64,000 nucleotides of DNA from Rothia terrae (GTDB taxonomy: Bacteria; Actinomycetota; Actinomycetes; Actinomycetales; Micrococcaceae). Of the stretch, positions 25,574 to 35,087 are shown piece by piece. The notes beneath the pieces were generated by a model. That model was given only the letters and a program-made list of their open reading frames with translations, ran no database searches and had not been told where the DNA came from. How positions within the stretch are numbered: the stretch's first letter is position 1; each line of letters begins with the position of its first letter. The DNA is taken from NCBI RefSeq assembly GCF_012396615.1, contig NZ_JAAXPV010000007.1, positions 1-64,000 on the forward strand, written 5' to 3'. The translations under genes and the position numbers were made by a program.

Positions 25574-25603
25574 ACAACCCGCCTGCCTACCGCAGACGGG
25601 TTG
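25574..25603 (-). terminator. Terminator of the DtxR-family gene
   Basis: The stem caacccg-cctgc / gcag-acgggttg (25574-25585 with 25592-25603, one mismatch) lies 34 bp past the minus-strand stop. Confidence 0.65.
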
Positions 25604-25636
25604 CCCAGATAAAACTTTATAAAAATACGTAGCGCC

Positions 25637-26329
25637 CTAGTGACGCTTGACCACAATCGAATCAGCAATCTCTTCGATAAGCTCCAGCCCGGACTGCTGC
25701 CCTTCAGCCGTAACTCGCACTCCGCGAGGCGTCGGAAGAATTGATACTTCAGCACCGTAGACGATTCCAGCCGCCGCTAGCTTACCCAGCAAGTCCATAT
25801 CGGTCTGTACAAACTCTGAGAGACGAGAAATAGTAAAGCGATCATCCTCATCTGAGTCTTTAGCGGCAATAGTCATTGACACGGTCCGCGTATCATTGCG
25901 TTCGCTACTGTCCCCTAGATCTTCAAGACCGGGGATCGCGTTACCGTACGGCGAATACTTGGGGTTATCGAGTAGCTCGAGCAGGCGACGCTCTACTCGC
26001 TCGCTCATTACATGCTCCCACCTGCAGGCTTCGTCGTGAATATATTCAAATTCAAGCCCGATAACGTCCGACAGTAGGCGCTCAGCTAGGCGGTGCTTAC
26101 GCATCACTTCAACAGCCTTGTGACGACCGTCCTTGGTCAACTGCAAAGAACGATCTTTAGCGACCTCAACCAACCCGTGACGCTCCATGCGCGCAACAGT
26201 CTGCGAAACAGTGGGTCCAGAATGGTCCAGGCGCTCAGCAATGCGAGCGCGCATAGGCACAATTTCTTCTTCTTCAAGTTCAAGAATCGTGCGCAAGTAC
26301 ATTTCAGTAGTATCAATAAGATCTGTCAT
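25637..26329 (-). CDS. dtxR: DtxR/IdeR-type iron-dependent transcriptional repressor
   Basis: A 230-residue metalloregulator that, with Fe2+, represses iron-uptake and siderophore genes. N-terminal winged helix (LIDTTEMYLRTI..., Met10), recognition helix SGPTVSQTVARMERHGL. Metal-site residues His79 (MRKHRLAE), Glu83, His98, Cys102, Glu105 and His106 in HDEACRWEHVM. The dimer domain is followed by NPIPGLEDLG-like AIPGLEDLG and a C-terminal SH3-like domain (LLGKLAAAGIVYGAEVSIL...). The motif set and order match DtxR and IdeR rather than MntR, which lacks the SH3 domain. Likely regulon member: the dihydroxybenzoate operon at 37 kb (see box at 37714). Confidence 0.92.
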   Translation of the reverse strand: MTDLIDTTEMYLRTILELEEEEIVPMRARIAERLDHSGPTVSQTVARMERHGLVEVAKDRSLQLTKDGRHKAVEVMRKHRLAERLLSDVIGLEFEYIHDEACRWEHVMSERVERRLLELLDNPKYSPYGNAIPGLEDLGDSSERNDTRTVSMTIAAKDSDEDDRFTISRLSEFVQTDMDLLGKLAAAGIVYGAEVSILPTPRGVRVTAEGQQSGLELIEEIADSIVVKRH

Positions 26330-26577
26330 GTCTGTGCTCTCTTATCCAGATACGTGCACCGGCACGTGGGGTTTCTTTAGATATTTATTCTAATGCTGAT
26401 TTTTATTTTCATGGTCAGCTTACTTTGTGAGCGTACGAGATTGTGTGTTTGCGTTTCACTCTTTTATCTCACCATTCGAAAATTTGCCGGTTTGTTCTGC
26501 CTTCGTCGCTTTCACAGGCACAATAGAGAGTATTCGAGCCCGTTCCCTCACCCTTTACGCTGGGCTCACAACCATAA

Positions 26578-27711
<1,134 letters not shown>

Positions 27712-27757
27712 TTTCAATCATCGTAGCTCCTACCCGGTTCTTTATTGTCACTGCATC

Positions 27758-27798
27758 GGTGCCCGCGTCCTGGCAACACTGTCAAGGACGCGGGCACC
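27758..27798. terminator. Bidirectional terminator between serC and the MFS gene
   Basis: A perfect 14-bp stem: ggtgcccgcgtcct (27758-27771) / aggacgcgggcacc (27785-27798). Confidence 0.85.
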
Positions 27799-27816
27799 TG
27801 CGTACACAAGGGATGT

Positions 27817-29202
27817 TTAGCGGGGCTCTTGGATGTCGATAGCCGCTGTCACAGCGGGTGGTTCAGTGTCATTGTCAGCCGTATCTTCTTCGTGCTTACG
27901 AAGAACAAATTTAGTGTGAGCAGAACGGTCAAAGACAAGGTGGAGTTGCTGCGAGCGCATATACCACCCAATGCCGATAGCAGCTGCTAGCAAACTTGCG
28001 ATGACGGCAACGCCTAATCCCCAGCGAGCACCAAAGACGTCGTTAACCATACCCACCAACGGTGCGCCGATGGGTGTGCCGCCCATGAAAACAGCCATGT
28101 AGAGGCTCATGATGCGACCGCGCATCAGTGGCTCGGTGGTGACCTGCACGTAGGCGTTGGCGCTGGTGATGAGCGTGAGGGCCATGAGTCCCATGGGAAC
28201 AAGCGCAATGGCAAAGACCCACATGTTGGGTGAGATAGAAGCGAAGAAGCATGCGAGACCAAAACCAGCGCAAGCACCGAAGATGTACCGCAAACGCGGC
28301 ACTTCGCGTCGTGCAGCTAAGAGTGTGCCCGTCACCGAGCCGATAGCAAGAATTGAGTTGAGAAAACCGAATTCACCGGCACCGTGCCCAAACTCGGTGG
28401 TTGCCATAGCGGCAATGTTCATAGCTGAGTTAAGCCCGAAGGTACCCACCAAGAAAACCGCTACCATAACGGCGAGGATGTCCGGCCGGGTTTTGAGGTA
28501 GCTCAGACCATCTCGCAGGCGGCTTTTAGCTTTGGACGCGCGTTCAAAGTGTCTGAGCTGATCGGTGCAGATGATGAGAATGGCGGTGATCATGGCTACG
28601 AAGGTCACGGTGTTAATCAGAAAGACCGGGCCGGAGCCAACAGCAGCCACCATCACACCAGCAATCGCTGGGCCTATCATGCGGGCTGAGTTGAAAGACA
28701 TCGAGTTGAGCGCCACCGCGTTGGGCAGATCTTGATCAGATACCAGCTCTGATACAAAGGTCTGACGCACCGGCGAATCAAGAGCAGTTACCACGCCCAA
28801 GGCTAACGCAAAGAAGTAAACATGCCACAGTTGAGCTAGCCCCGAAATGGTCAGCAACCCCAGCCCCAAGCTCAAAAGACCCATGCCGCTTTGCGTCCAC
28901 AACAGCACCTTACGGCGGTCATAACGATCAGCAACCACACCCGCATAAGGGGCAATCAGAAGCTGAGGAGCGAACTGCAACGCCATGACAATACCCATCT
29001 GGGTAGAATCCTGGTCGCTCAGCTCATTGAACACTAACCAGTCCTGAGCAATGCGTTGCATCCATGTGCCGATATTTGAAACTAACGCACCGACAAACCA
29101 AATGCGGTAGTTCATAATCCACAAGGATCTAAAGGTCGTAGATTTATCTACCACCGGTTGCGGGCCTTGCATACTCTGTACCTGACTCGTTGCGCTCACC
29201 AT
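27817..29202 (-). CDS. MFS exporter (MFS_3/DHA3 type)
   Basis: A 461-residue 12-TM major facilitator with the DHA3/EntS-like opening FRSLWIMNYRIWFVGALVSNIGTWMQRIAQDWLV (about 24-57) and loop motif GVVADRYDRRKVLLWTQ (about 99-115), with an Asp and basic residues as in motif A. The family includes drug and siderophore exporters (EntS, TetV and others). The C-terminal tail is long and acidic-polar. Start: ATG 29202 has a weak ribosome site, and a second Met (residue 11) after AGG is possible. No operon partner. With the nearby iron genes a siderophore role is conceivable, but nothing in the sequence proves it. Confidence 0.85.
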   Translation of the reverse strand: MVSATSQVQSMQGPQPVVDKSTTFRSLWIMNYRIWFVGALVSNIGTWMQRIAQDWLVFNELSDQDSTQMGIVMALQFAPQLLIAPYAGVVADRYDRRKVLLWTQSGMGLLSLGLGLLTISGLAQLWHVYFFALALGVVTALDSPVRQTFVSELVSDQDLPNAVALNSMSFNSARMIGPAIAGVMVAAVGSGPVFLINTVTFVAMITAILIICTDQLRHFERASKAKSRLRDGLSYLKTRPDILAVMVAVFLVGTFGLNSAMNIAAMATTEFGHGAGEFGFLNSILAIGSVTGTLLAARREVPRLRYIFGACAGFGLACFFASISPNMWVFAIALVPMGLMALTLITSANAYVQVTTEPLMRGRIMSLYMAVFMGGTPIGAPLVGMVNDVFGARWGLGVAVIASLLAAAIGIGWYMRSQQLHLVFDRSAHTKFVLRKHEEDTADNDTEPPAVTAAIDIQEPR

Positions 29203-29303
29203 CCATCTGCTGTTGTATCTAAAGTTTTACTATGCTTTTTTGTTCACTTAAAGTCACGCAATATTTAACAAATGCGCTGATAGCTCACTAGCAGAGGATA
29301 AAG

Positions 29304-29336
29304 TAAAGCGCTCCCCCTTTACGGGCGAGCGCTTTA
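29304..29336 (-). terminator. Terminator of the DUF3027 gene
   Basis: A perfect 10-bp stem: taaagcgctc (29304-29313) / gagcgcttta (29327-29336). Confidence 0.7.
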
Positions 29337-29352
29337 TCTCTAGCTATTTGTG

Positions 29353-29907
29353 CTATTCGGCCTCTGATTCACGGGCTTCTTGTTCTGAGCTCTTGGTTTC
29401 TAGCTGGTTTACCGGCGCATCTTCATCAACGTCCTCGGCATCTACGATATCGGTAGTGTCGTAATCGTCATCGCTCTCGGTGTCTTCAGGGCGAACTCGG
29501 TCGGACCATGGAACCCACTCAGGGGCCAGTAAAGCGTCGTCACCGGGCAACAAACCAACTTCGCAAACAGTAACGTGCTTGGAACGGGGTGCGCGGGCAA
29601 GGGTAGCAAACCAGAACCACCCGCGGTAACCGGGCAGAGCACACTCAAATAGATGAGTGCTCAATCGCTCTTCTTCACCGCGCACGTGATGAACAGGACC
29701 AACTGACTCAGAATTTGTAATTTCAAGAATCCCAGTCAGCGCAAGATCTTTAGCTGCAGCAATAACCTCATCGACCTTTTCGGTACGGCGACGACGCACC
29801 GGCACACCCAGCGAAGGATGCTCATCGGTGCTCTCTGTAGAGTCGAAGGTCGATACGGCGTTCTCAGGCGTCGAAGTATCGATAGCCTCGGGAGCAAATT
29901 CTGACAT
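29353..29907 (-). CDS. DUF3027 family protein
   Basis: A 184-residue protein restricted to actinobacteria. The N-terminal half has VDEVIAAAKDLALTGILEI and the conserved VGPVHHVRGEEERLSTHLFEC, followed by a WFWFATLARAPRSKHVTVCEVGLLPGDDALLAPEWVPWSDRV block, which is the DUF3027 core. The C-terminus is a long acidic tail (DTESDDDYDTTDIVDAEDVDEDA). No signal or membrane segment. Function unknown. ATG 29907 is preceded by AGGAGTATG, a good ribosome site. Stands alone, with its own terminator. Confidence 0.85.
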   Translation of the reverse strand: MSEFAPEAIDTSTPENAVSTFDSTESTDEHPSLGVPVRRRRTEKVDEVIAAAKDLALTGILEITNSESVGPVHHVRGEEERLSTHLFECALPGYRGWFWFATLARAPRSKHVTVCEVGLLPGDDALLAPEWVPWSDRVRPEDTESDDDYDTTDIVDAEDVDEDAPVNQLETKSSEQEARESEAE

Positions 29908-30038
29908 ACTCCTATTAAAGCGTGAAAATCGCTCAAACGTTTAACTCGGCCTTTTAGATAAGTCATATATGTCGAAGAAAGATTCCCGATTTTACCTGTA
30001 GGAATCCGGTATCGAGAAGGCCTTGATACGGTAAGTAC

Positions 30039-30272
30039 ATGACTACAAAAGACGTACTGCCCTACGCCGGCACCATTCGTGCGCTCGGTGTAACCGGCGC
30101 AATTCTTGCCATTATCAGCACCATCAGTGGAGTTCTCATGCTCTGGATGAAGTGGACCGGAGCATCCACCCCAAACATTTTGACGCAGATTCCGCTGCTT
30201 CTCTTCCCCCTCGCATTCATCGCACTGATGATTGCCATGGTGTTCCTCGTCCTTCAGCGTCGCGCGCTGTAG
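30039..30272 (+). CDS. Small two-TM membrane protein
   Basis: A 77-residue protein with two hydrophobic helices (about 13-37 and 49-72) separated by a short WMKWTGASTPN loop and ending in a basic QRRAL tail. No family recognised. The promoter lies in the 131-bp gap to the divergent DUF3027 gene. It is 98 bp before the response regulator gene and may be part of the same transcript. Confidence 0.7.
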   Translation: MTTKDVLPYAGTIRALGVTGAILAIISTISGVLMLWMKWTGASTPNILTQIPLLLFPLAFIALMIAMVFLVLQRRAL

Positions 30273-30370
30273 CCATAACACCGCGTCCTGCCATTGAGTC
30301 AAGGGAGAAAATCAGCAGACGGTAGAGATTGTCACAGCAAACTTTCAGCTAAAAGGGAGATTATTAAACC

Positions 30371-31075
30371 GTGAAAAAGCAGACTGAAGCAAAACTACTA
30401 GTAGTAGACGACGAGCCCAACATTCTTGAACTGCTCGCTACCTCCCTGCGTTTTGCAGGCTTTGAAGTAGTGACCGCATCGAACGGGCGCGAAGCACTCG
30501 ACAAAGCACAGACTGAATCTCCCGATCTCGCTGTACTCGATGTCATGTTGCCCGATATGGACGGCTTTACCGTCACCCGCAAGCTCCGCGCATCAGGGCG
30601 CCTGTTCCCGGTGCTCTTCCTAACAGCTAAAGACGACACCGAAGATAAGGTCACCGGACTGACCGTTGGCGGCGACGATTACGTGACCAAGCCCTTTAGC
30701 TTGGATGAGGTTGTAGCGCGCATCCGCGCTGTTCTACGCCGCACCGCAGCTCACGAAGAAGAAGATTCACGCCTGCGCGTTGACGATCTTATTCTCGATG
30801 ACGACGCGCACGAGGTGTTCCGTGGCGACCGCGAAATTGACCTTTCGCCCACCGAGTTCAAGCTCTTGCGTTACCTCATGCTCAATCCCAACCGTGTGCT
30901 GTCCAAGGCTCAGATTCTTGACCATGTTTGGGAATACGATTTCAACGGCGACGCCTCAATCGTGGAATCCTACATCTCGTACCTGCGCCGCAAGATTGAT
31001 AACAATCCGGAGCTCCCCTCGCTCATTCACACCAAGCGCGGTGTGGGCTACCTGCTCCGCACGTCTAAGAAGTAA
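30371..31075 (+). CDS. OmpR-family response regulator (PhoP/MprA-like)
   Basis: A 234-residue two-component regulator. Receiver domain: Asp13-Asp14 in VVDDEP, phospho-acceptor Asp57 in VLDVML, Thr in FLTAKD, and Lys107 in YVTKPFS. The receiver's LRFAGFEVVTASNGREAL and LTVGGDDYVTKPFSLDEVVARI segments resemble mycobacterial PhoP. The C-terminal winged helix-turn-helix binds DNA (SPTEFKLLRYLMLNPNRVLSKAQIL...VESYISYLRRKID, GVGYLLR). Start is GTG 30371 after AGGGAG. It is 10 bp before the sensor kinase gene, one operon. Signal and regulon unknown. Confidence 0.93.
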   Translation: MKKQTEAKLLVVDDEPNILELLATSLRFAGFEVVTASNGREALDKAQTESPDLAVLDVMLPDMDGFTVTRKLRASGRLFPVLFLTAKDDTEDKVTGLTVGGDDYVTKPFSLDEVVARIRAVLRRTAAHEEEDSRLRVDDLILDDDAHEVFRGDREIDLSPTEFKLLRYLMLNPNRVLSKAQILDHVWEYDFNGDASIVESYISYLRRKIDNNPELPSLIHTKRGVGYLLRTSKK

Positions 31076-31085
31076 TTTTTAGTAG

Positions 31086-32552
31086 ATGATGCGTCAACGT
31101 ATTCTTCGCTCCCGACTGGGTTCGCTGTCATTGCGAACCCAGTTGGTTGTTTTAAGCTCGCTCCTTATTGCTCTTGCTATTGCGGTGACAGCGCTCGTTG
31201 CTATTTCAGCGATGCGTAGCCACCTCACTAGCCAGTTGGATGAAGAAATTCAGTCCAATGCCGGCGTGATTACCAGCAATCTTCTGCCTTCCGGCAGTGA
31301 GATTAATTCGACGCCGCGGCTGGCTTACACCGCTTTCCTGTTAGATTCTGAGGGCAACGTGGTGCACCAGTTCTCCACCGCCGATGAAAGTGAGTCCACC
31401 CCTCTGACGGGCACGTGGCCGCGAGATCGCGTAGAAAAGCTATCAGCAACGGGCTTTACCGTGCCGTCGGTATCGGGGCACACACAGTGGCGCATCATGC
31501 CCTTTTCAACGGATTCTGACCAGTACTCCGTCATCATCGCAACCCCGCTAACGCAAACTAATTCAACGGTGGCGCTGGTGGGTATGCTGACAATCGCCTT
31601 CGGTATGGCGACGCTGTTCGCGGCTATCGCCATGAGCTGGGTACTCGTTACCAGAGCCTTCGAGCCGCTCGCCCGCGTCGAACAAACAGCAGCCAAAATC
31701 GCCTCGGGCGACCTCTCTCAGCGCATCGTCAATTACAATCCCTACACCGAGCTGGGGCACCTCTCAAACTCACTCAACCAGATGCTGGCGCACATTGAAG
31801 AGGCCTTCGATACCCGCAAGCGCTCTGAAGAAAAGATGCGCCGCTTTGTGGGCGATGCATCGCACGAGTTGCGCACACCTCTGGTTTCAATTCGCGGGTA
31901 TTCAGAGCTCTACCGTCACGGTGCCCTACAAACTCCGGAGGACGTTGGCAAGGCGATGGCGCGCATCGAGGCAGAATCTAAGCGCATGGGCCAGCTGGTT
32001 GAAGATTTGCTGACGCTTGCCCGCATCGATGAGCGTCGCGTCAACGAAAATACAAACGTTGATTTGCTCAAGCTCGCTCAGGACGCTGCTGCCGACGCCT
32101 TTGCCATCGCACCCGATCGCGAAGTTATTGTGGTGGGCTTGCAGGATCCCGACAGCGACGGCACCACTGCCCCTGTCATGGGCGATGAATCGCGCTTGCG
32201 TCAGGTGGTAGCTAACCTGATGACCAACGCTATCCGCTACACGCCCGAGGGCTCTCCCCTCGAAATCGCTGTGGGAACTGACCGAGGCCCCAACGGGCTG
32301 CTGTCGGTGCTCAAAGTACGCGACCACGGCCCCGGTATCCACGGCGAAGACCGCGAGCGCGTCTTCCAGCGTTTCTACCGCGCAGATACGTCAAGGACGC
32401 GAGAGACCGGCGGCACCGGTCTGGGGCTGGCGATTGTGGCGGCTATTATTGCGCAGCACGATGGAACCATCGATATTGAAGAAACTCCCGGTGGTGGCGC
32501 GACCTTTGTGTTGAAGATTCCGGCGTCGGCAGAAGCGCTCACGGAGCGTTAA
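31086..32552 (+). CDS. Membrane sensor histidine kinase
   Basis: A 488-residue partner of the upstream regulator. Two transmembrane helices (about 20-42 and 158-180) bracket an extracytoplasmic sensor of roughly 115 residues. A HAMP domain (RVEQTAAKIASGDLSQRI...) follows. The phospho-accepting His is His260 in DASHELRTPLVSI (HisKA). HATPase_c motifs are NLMTNAIRYTP (N box), VRDHGPGIHGEDRERVFQRFYRAD (G1/F) and GGTGLGLAIV (G2). The length and order are those of class I kinases. Two adjacent ATGs start the frame (31086). Overall nearest to PhoR/MprB-type kinases. Confidence 0.93.
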   Translation: MMRQRILRSRLGSLSLRTQLVVLSSLLIALAIAVTALVAISAMRSHLTSQLDEEIQSNAGVITSNLLPSGSEINSTPRLAYTAFLLDSEGNVVHQFSTADESESTPLTGTWPRDRVEKLSATGFTVPSVSGHTQWRIMPFSTDSDQYSVIIATPLTQTNSTVALVGMLTIAFGMATLFAAIAMSWVLVTRAFEPLARVEQTAAKIASGDLSQRIVNYNPYTELGHLSNSLNQMLAHIEEAFDTRKRSEEKMRRFVGDASHELRTPLVSIRGYSELYRHGALQTPEDVGKAMARIEAESKRMGQLVEDLLTLARIDERRVNENTNVDLLKLAQDAAADAFAIAPDREVIVVGLQDPDSDGTTAPVMGDESRLRQVVANLMTNAIRYTPEGSPLEIAVGTDRGPNGLLSVLKVRDHGPGIHGEDRERVFQRFYRADTSRTRETGGTGLGLAIVAAIIAQHDGTIDIEETPGGGATFVLKIPASAEALTER

Positions 32553-32592
32553 AGAGACGTTAGGAATGTGGACACACGCCAACTGAGGACAG

Positions 32593-32642
32593 AAAAATCT
32601 GTGGATATCGTAGTTTGAGGGCTACTTATCCACAGATTTTTT
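32593..32642 (+). terminator. Terminator of the two-component operon
   Basis: The long stem aaaaatctgtggata (32593-32607) / tatccacagatttttt (32627-32642) ends in a T-run. The stem contains TTATCCACA, a DnaA-box match, which I regard as incidental. Confidence 0.85.
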
Positions 32643-32781
32643 CTTTAAGTAGTTTTCCGGAGTGCCCAAGACATACCGTAGTGTCAGGAGGTTAGCTCGC
32701 AACTTTTCAGCGTAGGATTTCTCAGCCTAAACAGCGTGTTAACCTCTGCATCAATCCCAACTCTTTTGAAAAGGAACCACC

Positions 32782-33072
32782 ATGGCACAGTTTGTTGTTG
32801 ACTCAGACCTCATTGCTTCAAAGAGCGCTCAGGCACGCGCCCACGTCGATTCGATTATTGCCGAGGTCAACGGTATGACGAGTTCTCTGCAGGATTTGCA
32901 GAACTCGTGGACCGGCTCTGCGTCCGTGAATTTTCAGGGCGTTTTGAGTAACTGGCGTGCTACTCAACGTCAGGTTGAAGAGGCTATCGCGCAGATTAAC
33001 GATGCCCTTTCCAAGGCAGGTATGAACTACGACGACACCGAGTCCGCTAACGCAGCGATGTTCTTAGGCTAG
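32782..33072 (+). CDS. WXG100 family protein (ESAT-6-like)
   Basis: A 96-residue helical hairpin protein with the WXG motif at residues 44-46 (NSWTGSAS), roughly half-way along as is usual, and flanking amphipathic helices (about 10-40 and 50-85). It has no signal peptide and would be a substrate of a type VII secretion system. AAAGGAACC ribosome site before the ATG. There is no second WXG100 gene, EccC or EssC gene in the window. Its promoter lies in 32643-32781. A YxxxD/E export tag is hinted at: a Tyr-Asp-Asp sits in the tail. Confidence 0.93.
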   Translation: MAQFVVDSDLIASKSAQARAHVDSIIAEVNGMTSSLQDLQNSWTGSASVNFQGVLSNWRATQRQVEEAIAQINDALSKAGMNYDDTESANAAMFLG

Positions 33073-33209
33073 ATCGGCGCACGGCGGTACACAGGTGTAG
33101 GTCTGTAGGCTTGTACCAAGCGTCCTTTGTGCAGCGACCAGCGCGAAGACCGGCTCTCGGCACCAGCAAGGAAGCTCAGCGCCTGCACCTGTTACGCCTA
33201 GAAACTTAT

Positions 33210-34223
33210 CTACGTTGCGCTCTCTTGACGAAAACGCAGGAGCCAAGCGCCAATTTCATTGCGGTAGTTCTCGCGAACCCACCAGCTGGTGCGCACCACT
33301 TGACCGCGTTTAGTAAAGACTCGTGACACCACTAGCGCCGTCGACTCATTGAGCATATCGGTCTCGATAATCTCGGGAGTGCCTTCCACATGGAAAGCTC
33401 TCTCGCGGTGCTCAATGACTTCTTGACGAGACACAATGACGCCGCGAGGTGTCACCCACGAAAATTCGGGAGCTAGAAAAGATTCCAGCTTGTGCGCATC
33501 CGCGTAATTCTCGGCGCGCAAGAGAAGCTCTTCTTGGTGAGCGGCCAGGCGGTCAGGTCCAATCTGGGCAATGCGCGCGCTGTGCGCTTCTTCCTCGGCA
33601 CGGTCCTGTTCTTCTAAGGCATCGCCGGAACGATAGTTTGTAGGATGCGCGCGCCGTGCCTCTGCTTCGGCTTCGCTCATACGGTTTTGCGGTGACGGGA
33701 ACAAATCCACCACAGTGTGTTCGTCTGATTCGATGCTGTCAGCATCATCGGTAAAACCGGGGCCTGAGTTAGGCTTTTTTCCATCGCGGTAGGCTGTTGC
33801 CGCCGCACGTGCACGCTCATCAGCGGCTTCGTTCAGTGCGTGGCCCGCGTGGCCTTTCACCCACTTGAACTCGTAATTTCGCCCTGACAAAGCAGCGTCC
33901 AACGCCTTCATCAAATCCTGGTTCTGCACAGGCTTACCGTCGGATTTCTTCCATCCTTTCTTCTTCCAACCGGGCATCCACTTGGTCAAAGAGTTGATGG
34001 TGTACTGGCTATCGCACAGCACCTCAAGTTTTCTCTCGGGAACATGCGCCGTTGCTTCGAAAAGATCGAGCACTGCTTTGAGCTCGCCCATGTTGTTGGT
34101 GCCGTGCTTCCAGCCACCGGCAGCCCACGTATCATCATCGATATACCACGCCCAGCCTGCAGGGCCGGGGTTACCCAGCGCAGAGCCGTCAGCGGCGGCA
34201 ATAATTGGTTCTTTAGTTCCCAT
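33210..34223 (-). CDS. rnhA: Ribonuclease HI fused to a C-terminal NTF2-like (DUF4440) domain
   Basis: A 337-residue protein, about twice the usual RNase HI length. Residues 5-145 carry the full catalytic set: Asp12 (ADGSALGNPG), Glu47 (NNMGELKA), Asp71 (LCDSQY), His125 (WVKGHAGH) and Asp135 (NEAADERA). A basic hybrid-binding region WKKKGWKKSDGK is present. An acidic, probably disordered linker (about 150-225) is followed by a DUF4440/SnoaL-like domain (about 228-337): HQEELLLRAENYADAHKLESFLAPEFSW..RGVIVSRQEVIEHR..., ending in WWVRENYRNEIGAWLLRFRQES. The frame has no break, so this is a true fusion. RNase HI removes RNA from RNA-DNA hybrids; the added domain's role is unknown. Confidence 0.9.
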   Translation of the reverse strand: MGTKEPIIAAADGSALGNPGPAGWAWYIDDDTWAAGGWKHGTNNMGELKAVLDLFEATAHVPERKLEVLCDSQYTINSLTKWMPGWKKKGWKKSDGKPVQNQDLMKALDAALSGRNYEFKWVKGHAGHALNEAADERARAAATAYRDGKKPNSGPGFTDDADSIESDEHTVVDLFPSPQNRMSEAEAEARRAHPTNYRSGDALEEQDRAEEEAHSARIAQIGPDRLAAHQEELLLRAENYADAHKLESFLAPEFSWVTPRGVIVSRQEVIEHRERAFHVEGTPEIIETDMLNESTALVVSRVFTKRGQVVRTSWWVRENYRNEIGAWLLRFRQESAT

Positions 34224-34307
34224 GCAACTAACCTTAGCGAATAAGTAGCTCTGACCTGTATTTCAGTGCAAGAACCGCATTCATAAAACTTCAGTAGAAT
34301 TGCGTTC

Positions 34308-35084
34308 ATGAGTAATATGACGCAGCAGCCCGCTACCGCGGTGGAGCTTTTTCTGCTTGATCCTGAGATGCTACGTTCCGGGTACGGCGTGAGTTGGCTT
34401 GCCTACGTAGGCTTCGAGGAACAACGCCGAGCCGCTGAATTTACTCACCCTGACGATGCCATGACCTACGCGGCGCAACACGCCCTGATGCGTACGATTG
34501 CGGCCACCACCCTCGGAGTGCTCCCCACTGGTGCGGCAGCAATCCCGGTGGATCGTTCGTGTTCTTTATGCGACAGCGGCGCTCAGCACGGTAAGCCCAC
34601 CATTGAGGGCGTCAACCTCAACATGAGCCGCACACAGGGCTTAGTCATTGGAGGTTTCACCCGCGACCACCAGTTGCTACTCGGCATTGACGTTGAGAAA
34701 TCTCGCGGATCTCTTCACAACGGCTTTGATCGCATCGCCCTGGCTCCCAGCGAAAGAGAGTTCCTTGCTACCCTTGACTCCCAGTCAGCGCAGCTGGTGC
34801 GTATGCTTTTGTGGAATGCTAAAGAGGCGGTGCTCAAAGCAACCGGTCACGGTCTCTCGGTAGACCCGCGAAGCGTCGTGGTAACAATGAGCGATGACAG
34901 TGCGCCCTTTAGCCGCGCACACGCGTCCTTCGCAGACCCCTCGACCGACCGTAAATATAGCTTTGACGTGCACTGGTACACGAAGGGCGAACACTACATC
35001 TGCGTTGCAGCGTCCGCCCCTGTATCTGTTGCTATGCATCGGGTAACAACACCCAAAATGGTGCGCGATCTTCTAGCGCCCTAA
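34308..35084 (+). CDS. 4'-phosphopantetheinyl transferase (Sfp type)
   Basis: A 258-residue enzyme that attaches the 4'-phosphopantetheine arm of CoA to carrier proteins of NRPS, PKS or siderophore assembly. It has the Sfp signature pair: GIDVE at 126-130 (metal-binding Asp128 and Glu130) and WNAKEAVLKATGHG at 169-182, the WxxKEAxxK motif with Lys172, Glu173 and Lys177. Length is right for the family. ATG 34308, although a second Met four codons later is possible. It is convergent with entC, whose stop is 4 bp away, which supports a function in dihydroxybenzoate siderophore assembly (inference). No carrier-protein gene is in the window. Confidence 0.93.
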   Translation: MSNMTQQPATAVELFLLDPEMLRSGYGVSWLAYVGFEEQRRAAEFTHPDDAMTYAAQHALMRTIAATTLGVLPTGAAAIPVDRSCSLCDSGAQHGKPTIEGVNLNMSRTQGLVIGGFTRDHQLLLGIDVEKSRGSLHNGFDRIALAPSEREFLATLDSQSAQLVRMLLWNAKEAVLKATGHGLSVDPRSVVVTMSDDSAPFSRAHASFADPSTDRKYSFDVHWYTKGEHYICVAASAPVSVAMHRVTTPKMVRDLLAP

Positions 35085-35087
35085 GAC

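Noticed and set aside
32626-32634. TTATCCACA DnaA box, possible origin
   Set aside because: A single site forming one arm of a terminator, with no cluster, AT-rich region or dnaA/dnaN nearby.
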